Shown one piece after another: positions 40,601 to 55,600 of a stretch of DNA of 64,000 nucleotides. How positions within the stretch are numbered: position 1 is the first letter of the stretch; every line of letters begins with the position of its first letter. The DNA is taken from assembly GCA_936450465.1 (NCBI GenBank), contig OW388291.1:78773936-78837935 (forward strand), in the 5' to 3' direction. This DNA is from Gibbula magus (taxonomy: Eukaryota > Mollusca > Gastropoda > Trochida > Trochidae). Position numbers and translations under genes: made by a program. Under the pieces are notes generated by a model. That model was not told the DNA's origin. It searched no databases and worked only from the letters and a program-made list of their open reading frames with translations.

Positions 40601-43600
40601 CTCTTGTATAAGAGTTTACGTTGGAAGAAATAACTCCAGTAACCTTTGTGGGGAGAGAATGGTAGACCTCATGTACAAGAAAACATTGAAAATCAAATCC
40701 TCTTACTTCGATGACACCCTAATGCAATACGATGACCACAGAAACACCAAGGAGAGGTTCCTATTGGCTCTGAGCGCAGACAGACTGGCGGGCGGACCCT
40801 TCCAGAAACATCTGGAGAAGTAAGGGTTTCTGTCATTTTAGAACTTTAAGAATGATTGTCCACTTATCCTTAATGTTAATTAAACGCAATACGTTTTGAC
40901 AATGTAAGATATCTAAGAAACATGTTGTTTACGCATATGCATTTTCCCTCATAATGAAACATAATATGTTAAATGGATATATTGATATCTTAGATTATTT
41001 TTTTCAGTAACAATTTCAATTTCAACACGTTGCATATTAGATGATGTTGTTGTCCAGAATTTAATGCTATAAAGCATTTTCATCATAGATTAATGTAATG
41101 TGTATACAGTAAACGAAGCTATTCTTTAAACTTATATTATTAGCTCTCCAACCGGTCTCTCTTGATTTCATTCTTTAACATTTGTGATGATTGTACATTA
41201 CGAAAAATTCGGTTGTATATTTTATCTTTAAATTACGAAAAGGACATATTGGAAATAGAATACGAATATCGGTTAAGCTACACTGGAAGAATAGGAAGCC
41301 AAAGAGTATTTTAATGCGCAACAGCGTATTCATTGTTATATACCGGTACACAATGGTACATTGTGATGCGCGTCTCTGGTTTTAGTGAACTCTAGCAATA
41401 AATGTTGGATTATATTCATCCTCGTATCTAGACCATGGGGCTTTGAGAAAACTTCTGTATATCTGGTCTTAGATATTCTGAACAATAAGAAACTCATGCT
41501 TATCAGACGTTTGGGGGTAATCACATCTTGAAATGCCCAGCTGAGAACATACAGCCTAGGTTACCAGTATTATTGCTAACAAGAAGTAAGACACCAATCA
41601 GATCGTTTATTCTGTTCTGGGATTTCACTGAAGTTACTGTAGTTAAAGTTGTTTATGAAACTGTATTATCGGAAATCGTATGTACATTTGAATGGACATG
41701 TACAACCATTCGGGGAGCCAGTGCTTTGTTTGAACACCCGTTTCTATCATTTAATAGCAGCTGGGTGTTTGTGCCTGAAAATGGTTTAAGAATCTTTAAT
41801 TTCTTGAACGGTATAGAACGTGTCTTTACTCATCAACATTTTACCAATCCAATATTCAACTATTTTATGGATCACAATATGAACGATTAAAGACTTCAGT
41901 AGTGTTAACATCATCAAGGGTTCGTCCGGCAGTCCCTAACTTAGACTTCTGCGCTTGTCCTCTGCAGGTGTTGTGAGCACTCACTGGTAGCGAACCTGTT
42001 GTTCTGGGAGGACGTGACCGAGTACGGAGCTACAGAAGACAGGTCCGCTGACAGGTTACTCCGACTACAGCACGCCTGGGCTATCTTCAACAAGTTCATA
42101 GCTCACGATAGTCTCTACTGTGTCGGTGAGTGTCAACATGGTCAAATAATGTCCAAGTATTTAAATGGACATTTTGTAAACTTGAAATGGATTCAGGCTC
42201 ACATCGAATAATCATCATCATTCAGCGATTTGCACTTTTGTGACAATGATGCATAACTTATGCATTAACTAAACTAGTGTTCAAAAGAAACATTGCCAAC
42301 AAAAAATGCAAGTTAGTTAATCCAAGAATGATAAATAGGCTACGAATGGTACATAGTTACATGTTGATAATCTCTACTGTGTCATTGAGTGCCAATACGT
42401 GTTTCAAAATGTCCAAATATATGACTGGACATCTAGTCAACATTGATCTTGTATTCTGTCCATTTAAAAATGGACTCCGGCTCTCAGCGAGTAATCATCC
42501 CCATTCAGCGATGTGCACTTTTGTGACGGTGATTTTTTAATTGTGTATATACTTTTTTATGAACATAGATCGGCAACAGTTTTGTTAAATAACCTTCTTG
42601 TCAGTATAGCTTAACTAAACTTTCAACAATCCATTCACTAAATTTGAAGTTAAGGATAGTTTTACATCGAAGAACCAAAAGAGTCAAGAGTTAACGTTGA
42701 TATTTGCAACATACATGTAAGTCGACATTGACGTTGTAGTGACATAAATGTGGTTGACTTACTGCTTGTTTATTTACTCGTGGAAGGTGTTTCATGTCGC
42801 TATATATACCCAGCAATACCTATAGACGTTTTAACACTTGAATGTTCGTTCAACACTCATTCTGTATAATTGCAACACATACACGTTCATACAATCACAG
42901 CTCCAAGACGACAAACTCATCTTGAATGTTGTCATTTTAATTCAAATGAATAAAAAGTTGAAAGACTGTTGTCGATGTACTGAAAATACGTTCTCAACAC
43001 TCAGTAGATTTGTCGTGCAATCTTTTATATGAGCACGAATACATTTCTATTACATAATTGAGAGCAGATATGCTTCATTTGTCACACACACACAAAGTTT
43101 GCAGTTCAATAAGCTCCCTTACACCAATTCAGCATGAATATTGTTTGAATGAAATGCAATACCGTTACCAAATTTTATTAATAATTGAACAACATAAACA
43201 ACATACAACATACATATGCAGCCCCTTGCAAGTATAAAGAAACAAAGGAGACAACGCCTTAAGAAACACTCATTGATTGAATGATCTTGGTCTCTACACG
43301 TCCAGTGAAACACTTCATACAATTCTGACAACTGAACACCAAAATGGGTGACAGTCTATTGTTAGGACAATGGTATATCAAGTTCACTGGTTGTAAATGC
43401 ATGTATAACCTTCTAAACACTTCATACTTTTCTGCCTCCACTGATCATGGGACTTTGGGGGGTTGTTGTTAAAACCCTACACAAAGGATTTCATATACAC
43501 TAATGACTACACTGAACCTAGCAGAGCTTTACGTTATTGCATATAGAACATGTACCACTCTGTATAGTGAAGACGATTAACAGATCATCGTGATATTTCA

Positions 43601-46600
43601 CTCTCTTTATCAGCAACTTACTAATTCTAAGTGGACATGGTCAGATGGCAAAATATGATAAATGAGTATCTTAACAACGTACATGAATTCATTATGTGAA
43701 CGATTTCGGAGCGTTGCTTCTGAACATATTACGCTAATATATTACATGTTAAAGACTTGGATTGGGTTGCTTCTCTAGCTCTAGTGGAAAACTTTGTCTG
43801 AAGTTTTTGTATTGTGGACATTTCACCAGGTCTGTCGGACTCTATACGAGACAGACTACACCAGTGTCTACTGGAAGCTAGAGACTTTGTAGAAGCGTCT
43901 ATCTACGACTCTGCCAAGTACCAGGCGGTGGACAGACTCGAGAAAGCCTGGATCAGATTTCTCAAGGAGGACCTCAAGACCTTCCTTGAGTGAGTTATCT
44001 TACCTTGTTGGTAATCTGCTTTGGGCTACAAACTTCACCCTGGAGTGAGATCCCTTAATACATAAGAGTTTATTTATCAGGACATTTTTCAGTTTAGATC
44101 ACATAATCAGTAACCATTTATAAAATTAAAATTTAACAATTTTGACAATCTCTTCTTCCAGTTGTCGGGTTCGTCCAGGGGCAGATAGCCCTCCAAGCAC
44201 AGCGGATGCCATAGAGATCACCCTGACGGACACGGAGATCGTCATCAAGAGGCCACGCCCCTGGGTTAGAAGGTAGGCGTGGCTCGTGTTCTCTAACTAA
44301 CAGTAACTAGCAGTGTCAGTCTCAACCTACGTCCTGGTTGCCGTGGTCTGTGACGCTGCGCTCACTGTAGCGCAGCGTAACGGATCCAGAGAACCAGGAC
44401 GTCTCAACCTACTGCCTGGCACTGTGTTTCACATTTGGCTAGACACTGCACCGGACTGCCTTCTTATTAACAATGTATATATACTTGTTGTTTATCACTG
44501 TGTGGTATTAAGAGCAGTTATATATATATATGGTTTCATTTTCACAGGTTAATGACGTTGTACATATTACGTTTAAGATTCATTTGTGAATATGCATTGA
44601 GGGCAGTTAATTTATGTTATCAGTATATAAATATATATGTATTCGTACCGTATTTATGTCTACTTAACCCATAAAGTAGATATTTGGTAATAGAGAAATT
44701 TGCCTGAACAAATTTCATATAATGTAATTATTATGTTTCATATGTCATTGAATATTATGGACAGCAATAATTAAGGCTGTTTAATCCTTAAAGATAATTC
44801 CTTGTAGGAATAACTTCACATTCAGATGTCTTGAATTTTGCATTGCTTCTACGTTTCCGTATGTGTAATGCATGAACTGATCGTTTGAAAGATTGTGCAT
44901 GCTACATTTTAAACTAGTTCAGTGTGTGTGCATGCATCTTCATCATATACGTTAATCAGTCATTTTCCTTAGATTACGTTCTTTTGTGTAAATCTATATA
45001 CATATACATTATCCTTTGTGTACCTGTATGTTTACCTGGATTTTTGATTGGTTTTCTCCCAGACTGAACCCTCTCAGGTAATGAGTGTACCTACCTGTTA
45101 TACCTGTGTTGTTACCTGTATAACCCGACTTGTGTGACACCTGTACACTGTTACCCACATACCGTATTCACAACCACAGGCCTTCGTATCGTTGCTAAAT
45201 ATTGAAAATGAATACCCCTCACTAAAACGTCGACATATATTAAGGGAAACCTATTAATTAAAATTATGGATAGTCAGTTTTTGCTATCAAGAAATTGACT
45301 ATCCATAGATCTTGGTCTTCCGTCATCTCTACAACTTCTGAAATGCCTTTAAATAAGTCGATTATTATATTAATAATTATTAAGCGTTATAGACGTTTTG
45401 ATGAGGGAGATTCTAAAATAAAAGAGAATTTTGAAAATATGAATTATTTAGCATTGAGAAGGGTTTGTGATGCACTGAACACAATTGGATGAGCTGCACT
45501 CCGGTTGTAATAGATGTTGCAATAGTACATGGTATTGAGCAATCCATGTTGATAAGTTTCCCTCTTAATCTAAACGGTAATCTTCTTTTCCATAAATTAA
45601 TCTTCAAAACAGGTTCAATTATGAATACCACTTACCAAAATATAAGTTTTCATTTGCAAATTATTGTGTTACCTTTGTAACATATAATTTAGTTGTGCAT
45701 TCATGAATATTCTCAAAAGTCTAAAAAAATTACTTGGGATAGTATTCCCCCATGTATGCTTAACCGTATATATACTGTATTTGCTATACTGAGTAATCAT
45801 GCTTACCAAAATCCTTATTGTTGTCAATCTTATATATATTGTTAAGTATATATCAAATCATTCGTTATAACGTGAATACGTATATGGTGTCGCGGTAATT
45901 ATCAGTTGCGTTTATTGACAATTAACCTTACGAAAAGGGCATGGTGTTTATGTATTAACTTTATGATATTTTTACGAAAGCATGGTGTTGTTGCATTTAT
46001 GTTTATTCTGTTATGTAAGCATGGGTAATGGTGATGGATAGGCTTATTTGTAATTATGTGTCTGTATTTGTTTTTTTTATCTTGAACCGGGTTTTATTCA
46101 CACACACGTTTGTATCCACACACATTAACACTGGTTACAGCAATACAGCAATGTGTCAGGAATGGATGTGGCGGTGTTTGAGAAGGAACGTGTTGTGTTT
46201 CCACTGTTTGTTGTGTACTATTTATAAGCTTTTGTATTACTATTCTTGCACTGTCGCCCACATATTTGCGAGCATAAACTAAACCGATATTTTAAGAATG
46301 ACATCAAGTATATCTTCTACATATAGTTTAGTTATGCACTATTTAAACACTGCAATGTAGATATGTTACACCAAAATACCTTAATATTCATAAAATAATT
46401 ATGCTTTTTAAGACGTCGGTTAAATATACTATATAAAGATTGTTGTATGTCTTACTAGCCATCAACGTCATAATTCAATTGATATCACTATAATTAATCA
46501 GCAATGCCTTAGACATTAATATTTGAGACGCGATTATCCCAAACAGTTCGGTTCTGTACGATATGTTCAAACTCACGTTGACCTTGAACTTACCTTACGT

Positions 46601-49600
46601 ACGTGTGTTTGCCAGAGTTCCGGGCTCGACGGCGTCTGAGCGTGCGCGACGTCTCCAACGAGCGTTGACGTTGGCGGAGGACATTAGCTCGGAGCGACGT
46701 GCTCTCAACAAGAAGCTGAGGATGGAGAAGAAGAAGGAGATGGAGAAGGAGAGGAAGAAAGCTATACGAGCTGCTTATGCTAGACAGAGAGAAGCAAAGA
46801 CGAAGAAGGGAGATATGAGGGTAGGTGTTGGAGACGTGACTTCTCACTTTGTAATCAAGATACATGTATGGCATTGTGCATTGGTACATTGTTATGTTAA
46901 CTAAAGTCTGTTTAGACAATAGTTTAACTTATTAGTTTTTATGATGGTTTTTCTATACATGTTAGATTATTGTAGTTTCAATATTTTCTTGACGACGCTG
47001 TCGATTCATCCAGTGCTTAACAATGGTTTCTATACAGAGGGAAATGTTAGTAAACATTGGAAACCTGTATTGTCCTTGCCCTAACGCATTTGTTTCTTTT
47101 CATAGTATTTGTTTGAAATGTGTTTATGAAATGTGAATGTGAATATCGTAACAATTGAGCACTACGTATACACCAAGTAGTCAGAGCTCGTATTATGTGC
47201 TACTGAACTAAATTGAGGGACAATATTAGGATATGTCAACTATACCAGTAAATTGAAGTGAGTGATAGTAAAAAAATATCATACTTGGTTCTATCAATAC
47301 TTTGTTTTACTGTTGTTAGACGATTATTATTAGTAATAACTCTTCATATTATTGCAACAGACGGATAAAATAGAATCAGATGGCAAAACTTCCAAATATA
47401 TCGACACTTTACCTTGCAACAGCTAAATGTACACACATGATTCATATAAAGGAAGTGCACATTTATTTGTTATGTTGTGCTAGTTTTCATTTTCCTTGGC
47501 ATCAGGCAGAATTAGATCTAAACACAAACATGTATGGCAAACCACATCATGTGTAAAGTGTTAAGGATTTAATGAATACATAAATATGTTTGGATGTATA
47601 TTCATAATGTATTTGTCATAACAATAATATGTCTAACGCGCTAAGGATTTACATTACATGTTTACTCACTGAAAAAATATCTCTCCTTCACTTGTACATT
47701 TTAAATTCTCTTCTGCATGTGCTATGTGTTGTAGTCTTGTTTATTATATGGAGATGGCTTCTATAAGTTGTATAACTTGAAACAAATCCGTTTCTTAGAT
47801 GAATAAAATCTGTTTTCAATGAATGATCAGTTAAAATCCATAGAATAAGAAGGGTGTGTCCTGCAGGTTTGTTTCAGCGAGGATGTCGATACAGGCAGTG
47901 TAAGTTACCAGACAGCATGCACTTACATTATATGCATGTCCACTGTTCATTTCTTCTAGTATATAGACTTCGTCATTTATTTGAGGCAATATGAACGCTT
48001 ACTAACATATTTGATTGTTCATTTTATGTCAGACATTTTTTACTCACATCATGTTTCATTATTTTTTATTTTAAAAAAAATGTTTTTATTATTTTATTTC
48101 CATTTGTTTCTTTTACCATTCTTCTTTTCTATCAATTTATATCATGTGTTCATCAATTTGAAAAAAAAGTTGTTTCTTTTCAAATTGATTTCCAGTGTTT
48201 CTTTTGCTATTTTACTATTATAATAATGATAATTATAGTCGTTTCAATGGGCTATACCATCTAAATAAATCTAGCATGTATGGTATTACATATTTGATTG
48301 AGACAAACTAAAGCTAAGTCATTAACATATGTTTTCTGTTAGATAGGCGATATTAGCTGCTTTACTTAAATGAGCATAATATAGTGACAGAAATAGTTGC
48401 ATGAAATAATGAATAATTAGTATATCATTAGTTTATAAGTTATTAGTATACAAGTATTATACATATAGAGAGATGCATGATCGAACGTATAGTGCAATAC
48501 AGGTAGTATGGCCTTCGGACATTTTATGAGTATGATCTGTGAGCTTTTTCATGAAATAAAATCATTTATATCCCTTTCACAATATTTCTTATTAAACGTC
48601 GATGCAACTTAATGCAGATCTACCCTTTCCTTTATTAAATTCTAATTATGATTGCCAATCAAATATCTAGAATATTTAGAAAACTGCCTTACATTTGGAC
48701 AGACAATAACGTAAGGTAAAAAGTAAATGGAATATTAATAGTATTTGTAAATTTGAGTTCTCACAAAGAATTTATCTATTTCATATTCAAGTAACATTCG
48801 TCAATTAATTTGTTTTGAAGTAAAAGACGAGGTATACAACAAATGCAATTCTATAAACGACCGCAATTGTACAGGGCATTTGTCTACACATGTATACTTT
48901 GAATACGCAAATAACAAACTATCGTTACCACAGAGTGAAAATATATTACCGGGTAATCACGTGCCTATACATACAGGGTGTACATTGTACATACTCTATG
49001 CGCCCCTCGACAAAAATATATTTGGTATTTCAAATCTAATATAGTTGAGATTTTACGTTAACTTCGGTTGCAGGAGGGAGGAGGACGGAGTGTCGGGGGA
49101 GATCTGGAGGACGGCGGAGAATCATCTTTACCCTCATTCGCTGAGATGCACAATAACAGACAGTGAGTAGAATCTGTAGGATGTCGAATGGTTTACATGT
49201 GTGCAGAAACTGCAATTATTATCATCTTAGTTAATAGTTATTGCATATAACCTTTAGAATTCAAATGTACAATCTTCTCCTCCAAGGAAAAAACAATATA
49301 TCCATTATAAAAATCTCTTCCCTAGGATTATTGCATGATAAACATTCAAATGTAAAATCTCCTCTCTAGGAAAATAATAATTTAAACGTTTATATCTCCT
49401 CCCCGTATAAATAAATGTTGATTTCCTTCTACACGAAGATGACAAATATAAAGTTAACGCTTTCAGGAATTTGGCAATATTAATATTTCAGTGTATAGTG
49501 TATTCTCTGTAATCTCCGTTCTACAGAAAATTCAAGATCAACATTTTCAGCGTTAAATCTCTTCCAAAGAAAGATAGCAATAAAATGTTTTCAATGTCTC

Positions 49601-52600
49601 CTCTGCAAAGTGATTACCATATAATTAGCGTTTCCAAAGTAAAATCTCCTTTACAGGTACAATATAAACGTTTCCCATATAAAATCTCATCCATAGAATC
49701 TTGATGATATAAACATTTCTTATATACAATCTCATCAACAGGAAGATGACAATATAAACGTTTCCATTATAAAATCTCACCCACAGAAAGATAAACGTTC
49801 TAATGTAGTATCGCCTTCTCTCCAGGATGATGGCAATGTTCCGGAAGCACCTGCAGGAGTCAGACAGTAAGGAACTGGCCCACTACCCACATCTGTACTC
49901 AGACATAGCAGCGTACTTCGACCTTAAGGACAACAAGAAGAAGGACATCCAGGCAGGACAGATATACAGGTAGGACGTGAATATAGCCACGTGTGCTTAA
50001 TAATGATGTAAGGGTTTGGTAGGTAGCCATATCTTCAAGAAAGTGCTTGAACAGTTGGATTTTTTGTTAAACTGAAACGTTGATCGATATGGACTACATA
50101 ATGTGAGGGTATGAATACTTTAATCATTTCTGAATGCATTTTATACTTATAGTCATCTTACAATATGAATGTAAGTGAATATGTTTTGTTTTAATGTACT
50201 TTTGTAATTTAGTGCTTATGTGTTGACTCTTTCTTCAGTAGCATTTGGTTACGTTGCTTTAAATATCAGATAGAATAGCGCAATAAGCAATGGTTAACAC
50301 AAGTAGTGCACTGCTTAATATCCGACCAGAATCCACAATTATGTCATCTGCCTAGTTAACATCACATGTCATCAAATTATGTCATCTGTCTAGTTAACAT
50401 CACATGTCACCATTCCTCATATTCTTTATCATACCATAAATTGTGAATTTCGTTCAGGTCGTACATGGACCCGCACAGCAAGAAGCACGCCCCCCTGCCG
50501 GAGAAGATAGAGCAGAAGGTGCAGGAGGAGAAGGACAGACCGCGGACTCCCACCCTCAAGGAGGTCCAGAAGCACGTCCAGCAGAGGCTAGACGACATCT
50601 TCAAGGACTTCATCACGGTAAGTGTGTCCATTTGGTTTGATATGTATCTTTCAAGTCCTTGATCAAACAAATTAAATCGCATGTCGATGTCTAATTGATT
50701 TATTATTACCAGTTTTCTTTCAATTATATTCTTAAATGTATCTAAAATCGATGCGCCCCTTCAGTTCTTTATGGTCTCAGAATTGTTCATATTTTATCAT
50801 TCAATTCATGACATTCAAAGAGAAAATTCTTTAATTCTTCATGTGAAGCAAGTATGTTAGAAACAGAGTTTCTGGTATCCTTGAAATGTCGCATTAGTTT
50901 TATAACTGAATTTTGTCACATGTTTAACTTGTCACACTTACTGTAACACTATGTCATGGATCTTAAATCCTGTAGCAAGATCCGCTTTGTAAAGTGTTCT
51001 TTGTAAAATCATCGGACGAGTAGTCATCTGTGATGAATTCATCTCTTAATATCACATCAAGCAACAAACATTACACTAGGTTTTCAAGAATACAACAGTG
51101 TTCATTGCCTTGTACGCGTTTTAAGACTAACGTGACCGTAGGGTGGTCTACAGATACTTTCTTGAAATCTTCTCAATGCTACACAACCAGTCAATAATGT
51201 CTTGCATGTATGTCAACAAGTGTACAAATCTACAATTTCCTGATATATTGTGCAGTTACAAGCAGACGAGTTTGGTGTCGACCCCAGGGATCTAGGTACC
51301 ATGTCACAAGCTGAGTTAGCAATGAGGATGGATGGAGACACAGGCACGTGGAAGAAGAAAAACAAAGGAAAAGTGAGTACAGAATTAGTTGAAGCGTTAG
51401 TAAAATATCATCCCTTTTTTGCCATTGCAATGCATTGCAGGTTATTCTACTTGCTTTTTGTTTTATTCATACTTCTGAACTTTTGAATAATTAAACAAGA
51501 ATTTTTATGTATTATTTCTTGTGATAATATTGACGTTGTTGACATCAGGACCCAAAGGAAGAAGAAAAGGCGGCAAAGGATAAAAATACACAGATAAGGG
51601 AGATAACTCTCGAATCAATCAAGATTCGGGTTTATGAAGGAAGTAACAGACAGTCGCCTAAAAAGGCTTCCAGAAAAGCTGAACGTAAAACTGTTCATAT
51701 AAAACGAAAACCGTCCCATTTTTCCCGTGAGAAAAGTGACATAGCGCTAAGGGAAAATCTCCAGGTGGGGTAATGTTTTGTGTACCACCTAACAAGACAT
51801 GGAGTTGTTTGACCAGTAATATTCCCCAAACTCCCAAAAATAACATAACACAAAGCATGAGTTTGAAGTGTATTACCTTACAGATTACTCACGAATTTGT
51901 CTTTAACCGTTTGTTTTCAAATGTTTGATTTTAAGAAGTTTAATTTTTAACAGGCATGTCAAAGTCACTGATGATTTACAACGTGATTGATGTCATGTAT
52001 ACAACACTCATTATACTCATAAAACCATGTTTACTTGTGTATATATCATAAATAGGACCAATCGTAAAGTAAATAATGTTTTATGAAATATTATATCCAT
52101 CAATTTTCATGGTTTTTTTACCATAATATTTGATCGATTGATTCAAATATACCACTCTTGACATCAGAAAGTTATCGACCAATACTTCTTTCTTCTAGTG
52201 ATATACTTTGTAATAGTTTTTGCATACACAAATCATTTGGATGCTTCAAAGTCCGAAAAATGTAATCACCCATTGCAAACATATCATAACGTTTTACAGT
52301 TAAGTGTGTGCCTCTACTCAACAACTAACAAATGTACCTTACATTAACCACTTGATGACTTTTGACTTTTGTTAACAGCTTTACATTTATGATAACAAAT
52401 ATTAACACCATTTAACGTACTCAACTTATACAATAATGTATTTATTGTCAGATTATTGTTTTGGAAAACACCATCTATATTATTTTCCAATATACAAATA
52501 GGTTTGTTGTGATTTTATATCACATATTCTTCTATTTTAAAATTGTGTAAAACTGTCGGGTGTTTGACAACAATTTAACAACATTGTTTCATTGTAACAT

Positions 52601-55600
52601 TTCAGTGTGCAGTATCTATTCAAAATGGAAATGAGTAATGTCCATTTAATTATAAAAATATCTACTTTAACGTCAATTTGAATTAAATAAACTATTACAA
52701 CTTCTTATGTGGTTGAATTTGCTTTTTAATGAAATAAATTATAATTACATTTATCATGATAAACAACGGACAACTTTAAAACGTCTAATTAAACAAAATA
52801 TCAATATATGTTCTAAGGGAATAATACCTTTGTAACGTATTCAGCTTTAAGTACAACGCCATGAGCGAATAACTTAGATAGTTAGATAACAATTATAATG
52901 TAAATCAAAATACGGAATTAAGTCTACCAAAACCTCGTGTTCATGTTATGGAGTAAGCTAATGATAACACATTTATGAATATATAAAAGGAACTAAGCAT
53001 ACTGTCCATCTACAGCTGTAAGCAGAACATCACTGTTTATTCTAGAGGTGAATAGAACTAACCCATCTTCTCCTCTCTCCACTTTGCTCTACTAGAGTTC
53101 AGCCAGCTCGCAGGAGACCAGAGTAGACACTCCGTCTTCTAGTCTACTGGCTGCTCGGAGGGCTAGACGGGCGCCCAAGGTACCAGACACCGCATTCATG
53201 CAGTGTATCACTAACTCCGTGTATATAACCCTTTAGCGTCACTGCAGTATCTTAACGTCTTTCCACATAGTTTTGGGGTCGGTCTGCACTAATCTTTTTT
53301 CGTTTCCTATGATTCTTATTTTCTCGCAATGTTATAATCTGTGATACAAGAAGCCAAACAAGTATAATTGCTGTGCATTAGAACAGTGTTTATATAAGCC
53401 TTTAACATCACTGCAGCATCATAACGCCTTTCCAATTAGTTTTGGGTCAGACTGGACTATTCTATTTTCATTTGATTCTGATTTCTCACAATATTATAAT
53501 GATACCAGAAAGACAGACACAAGCACTATTGCTTTGTATCACTACGAACGTTTATATACTAGCTTAGCATCACTGTAGTATTATAACGCCTTTTCATATA
53601 GTTTTGGGGTCGGTCTGCATTAATCATTTTTCATTTCTTATGATGCTGATTTTCTCACAATGTTATACCCGAGATAGCATAAAGGCAGATATGCATGTTG
53701 TTGTGAATCATTAACAACTCAGTAATGTAGTGTCTGCCCAGTGTTGTTACTTCTTTTCTAACGTTGGATCGAAACACACTTTGTTTCTCTATTGGCTCGT
53801 TAGTGTATACTAATAGTTACATACATATCAATGTTATTTTTCACTAACCTATAAATTTATGCTTCATCAATATCACCATTATAATGTCTTTCACAACGTT
53901 TTGTCCAGATTGCACCGATAACTTTTTTCATGTGGACTCTGTTCTGAACTGTTCATTGCTCCTTATCATTCTTCACATACCATTGGAAATGTTTCTTCTT
54001 ATATCAATGTCTTTGTTTGTGCACAGGTGTATACCCAATTTACCAATCACACGCTACTTTCATATAATTATATCACTTATCTCTTTCCTTTACTCTTCCT
54101 GTCAATACTATTGTACGTTTTGGATTTGGTCGCACATCATTTATCAATGGAATCCGTCTGTAACTTTTCTGTTATTCATCGTGCAGCATTTCCAATAACT
54201 TAATTTCTTCAGAACATCATTTATTACTTTAGATACATGGCAATGATTTATTTTAGTAAAGTGTCTCCATTTCTTGGGCACACCAATCATGCCAATGCAA
54301 CTTGTTACCAGAATAATACTTCAAATTCTATCCTGCTTTCATCACCCCTCTTCAAACGTCTAATTATTGGTGTCTGTGATGATATAAACATCATTTCTTA
54401 CAATTAACAAAATACAATGAATTATGTGAAATAATATGTGATAAATGTGATAAAACCAAAGATCATGTATGTGCCTTGCTGTTATGTTTAATGTATATTG
54501 TTAAAGTGTCTATACTAACCGTTATGCACCTTTTTAAATTTTGAAATCGTTTCATTCATTGTCATTCTGAAAACTTCATTGACAGTTCCACATTTTTCAT
54601 TTTTAAAAATCAACAGTTTTTTTACATGTTAGAATCAGCCCTATATCATTCTAACGAAATATATATATCACTTTGTAAATTTGTGTTTGCATTTAGATTA
54701 CGAACAGCCTGCTTAATTATCTAAATGTGTATAGATAATATTTGAATAACAAACAAATGGCATATGTATATTGCTTTTGCGCTACATTTTCTCATATTAA
54801 AAATGAGTTCGTGAAATAGTTGCATGTTCTTTATAATTATGTATGTATGCATATAATGTTATTTTAAATATAATTTAAAGAAGAAATGCTCACCGTGCTC
54901 TTGACAAAAGGTTTAGCACTATTCTATACATTATATAGTTCAATATATTGCCCAACGAACAAAGAGAAAAAACTCTCTCATATCATTTTCAAGGTTTAGA
55001 GGGAGTGCATTTCAGTTGTGTAAAAACGATCTTTCTAAATGTGGTCAAATTTAAATCGACTCACTAATCATGTATATTCCCAGGCTACAGGTCGTTGTGT
55101 ATACCAGCATTGGTTTAATAGGATCTTTAAAATTATTTGTAAATATCATCTTTCAAATTTTGGAAACGTTGGGAAAGTCGACTCACTACTAATGTGTATC
55201 CCTAGGCAACAGGTCGAGCCCAGCCGTCCAGGGAGGATAAGCAGGAGTTCCTGAGGTCACTGAGCGAGTGTGCAAGTGGACAGCTGACAGTACCAATGTT
55301 ATACTTCTACAAATACCTCGTCAAACACGGTCCCGAAGACGGCATACCCCAAATAGACAAGGATCTCTTCTTCTATATAGAAATACAGAAGTTTAAAGTA
55401 AGTGTAGACGATACACAACATTTCATATGTTTAAGATCGATTTACAGTTTCATAGCTGTAAGAGTAATACTAGAAATACATTTAATTTCGATGGTCACGT
55501 GTAACATTTATTTGTTCTCCTTAATTAGAGGTAATTTTGGAAATTGACTTCCTTATGAGAGAGAATACAATGTAACATTGTTTGATTTCGTTACATACTA

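Larger units (their letters stand above)
38030..40639 (+). other. RGS22 intron 11 (2.6 kb)
   Basis: It contains the CRE-hairpin element copy B (38828-39145) and a tRNA-like segment (39690-39760). The rest is AT-rich. Confidence 0.6.

Noticed and set aside
41528..41890. 120-codon open frame in RGS22 intron 12
   Set aside because: It lies in an intron, lacks conserved motifs and has no splice sites that fit the gene's phase.
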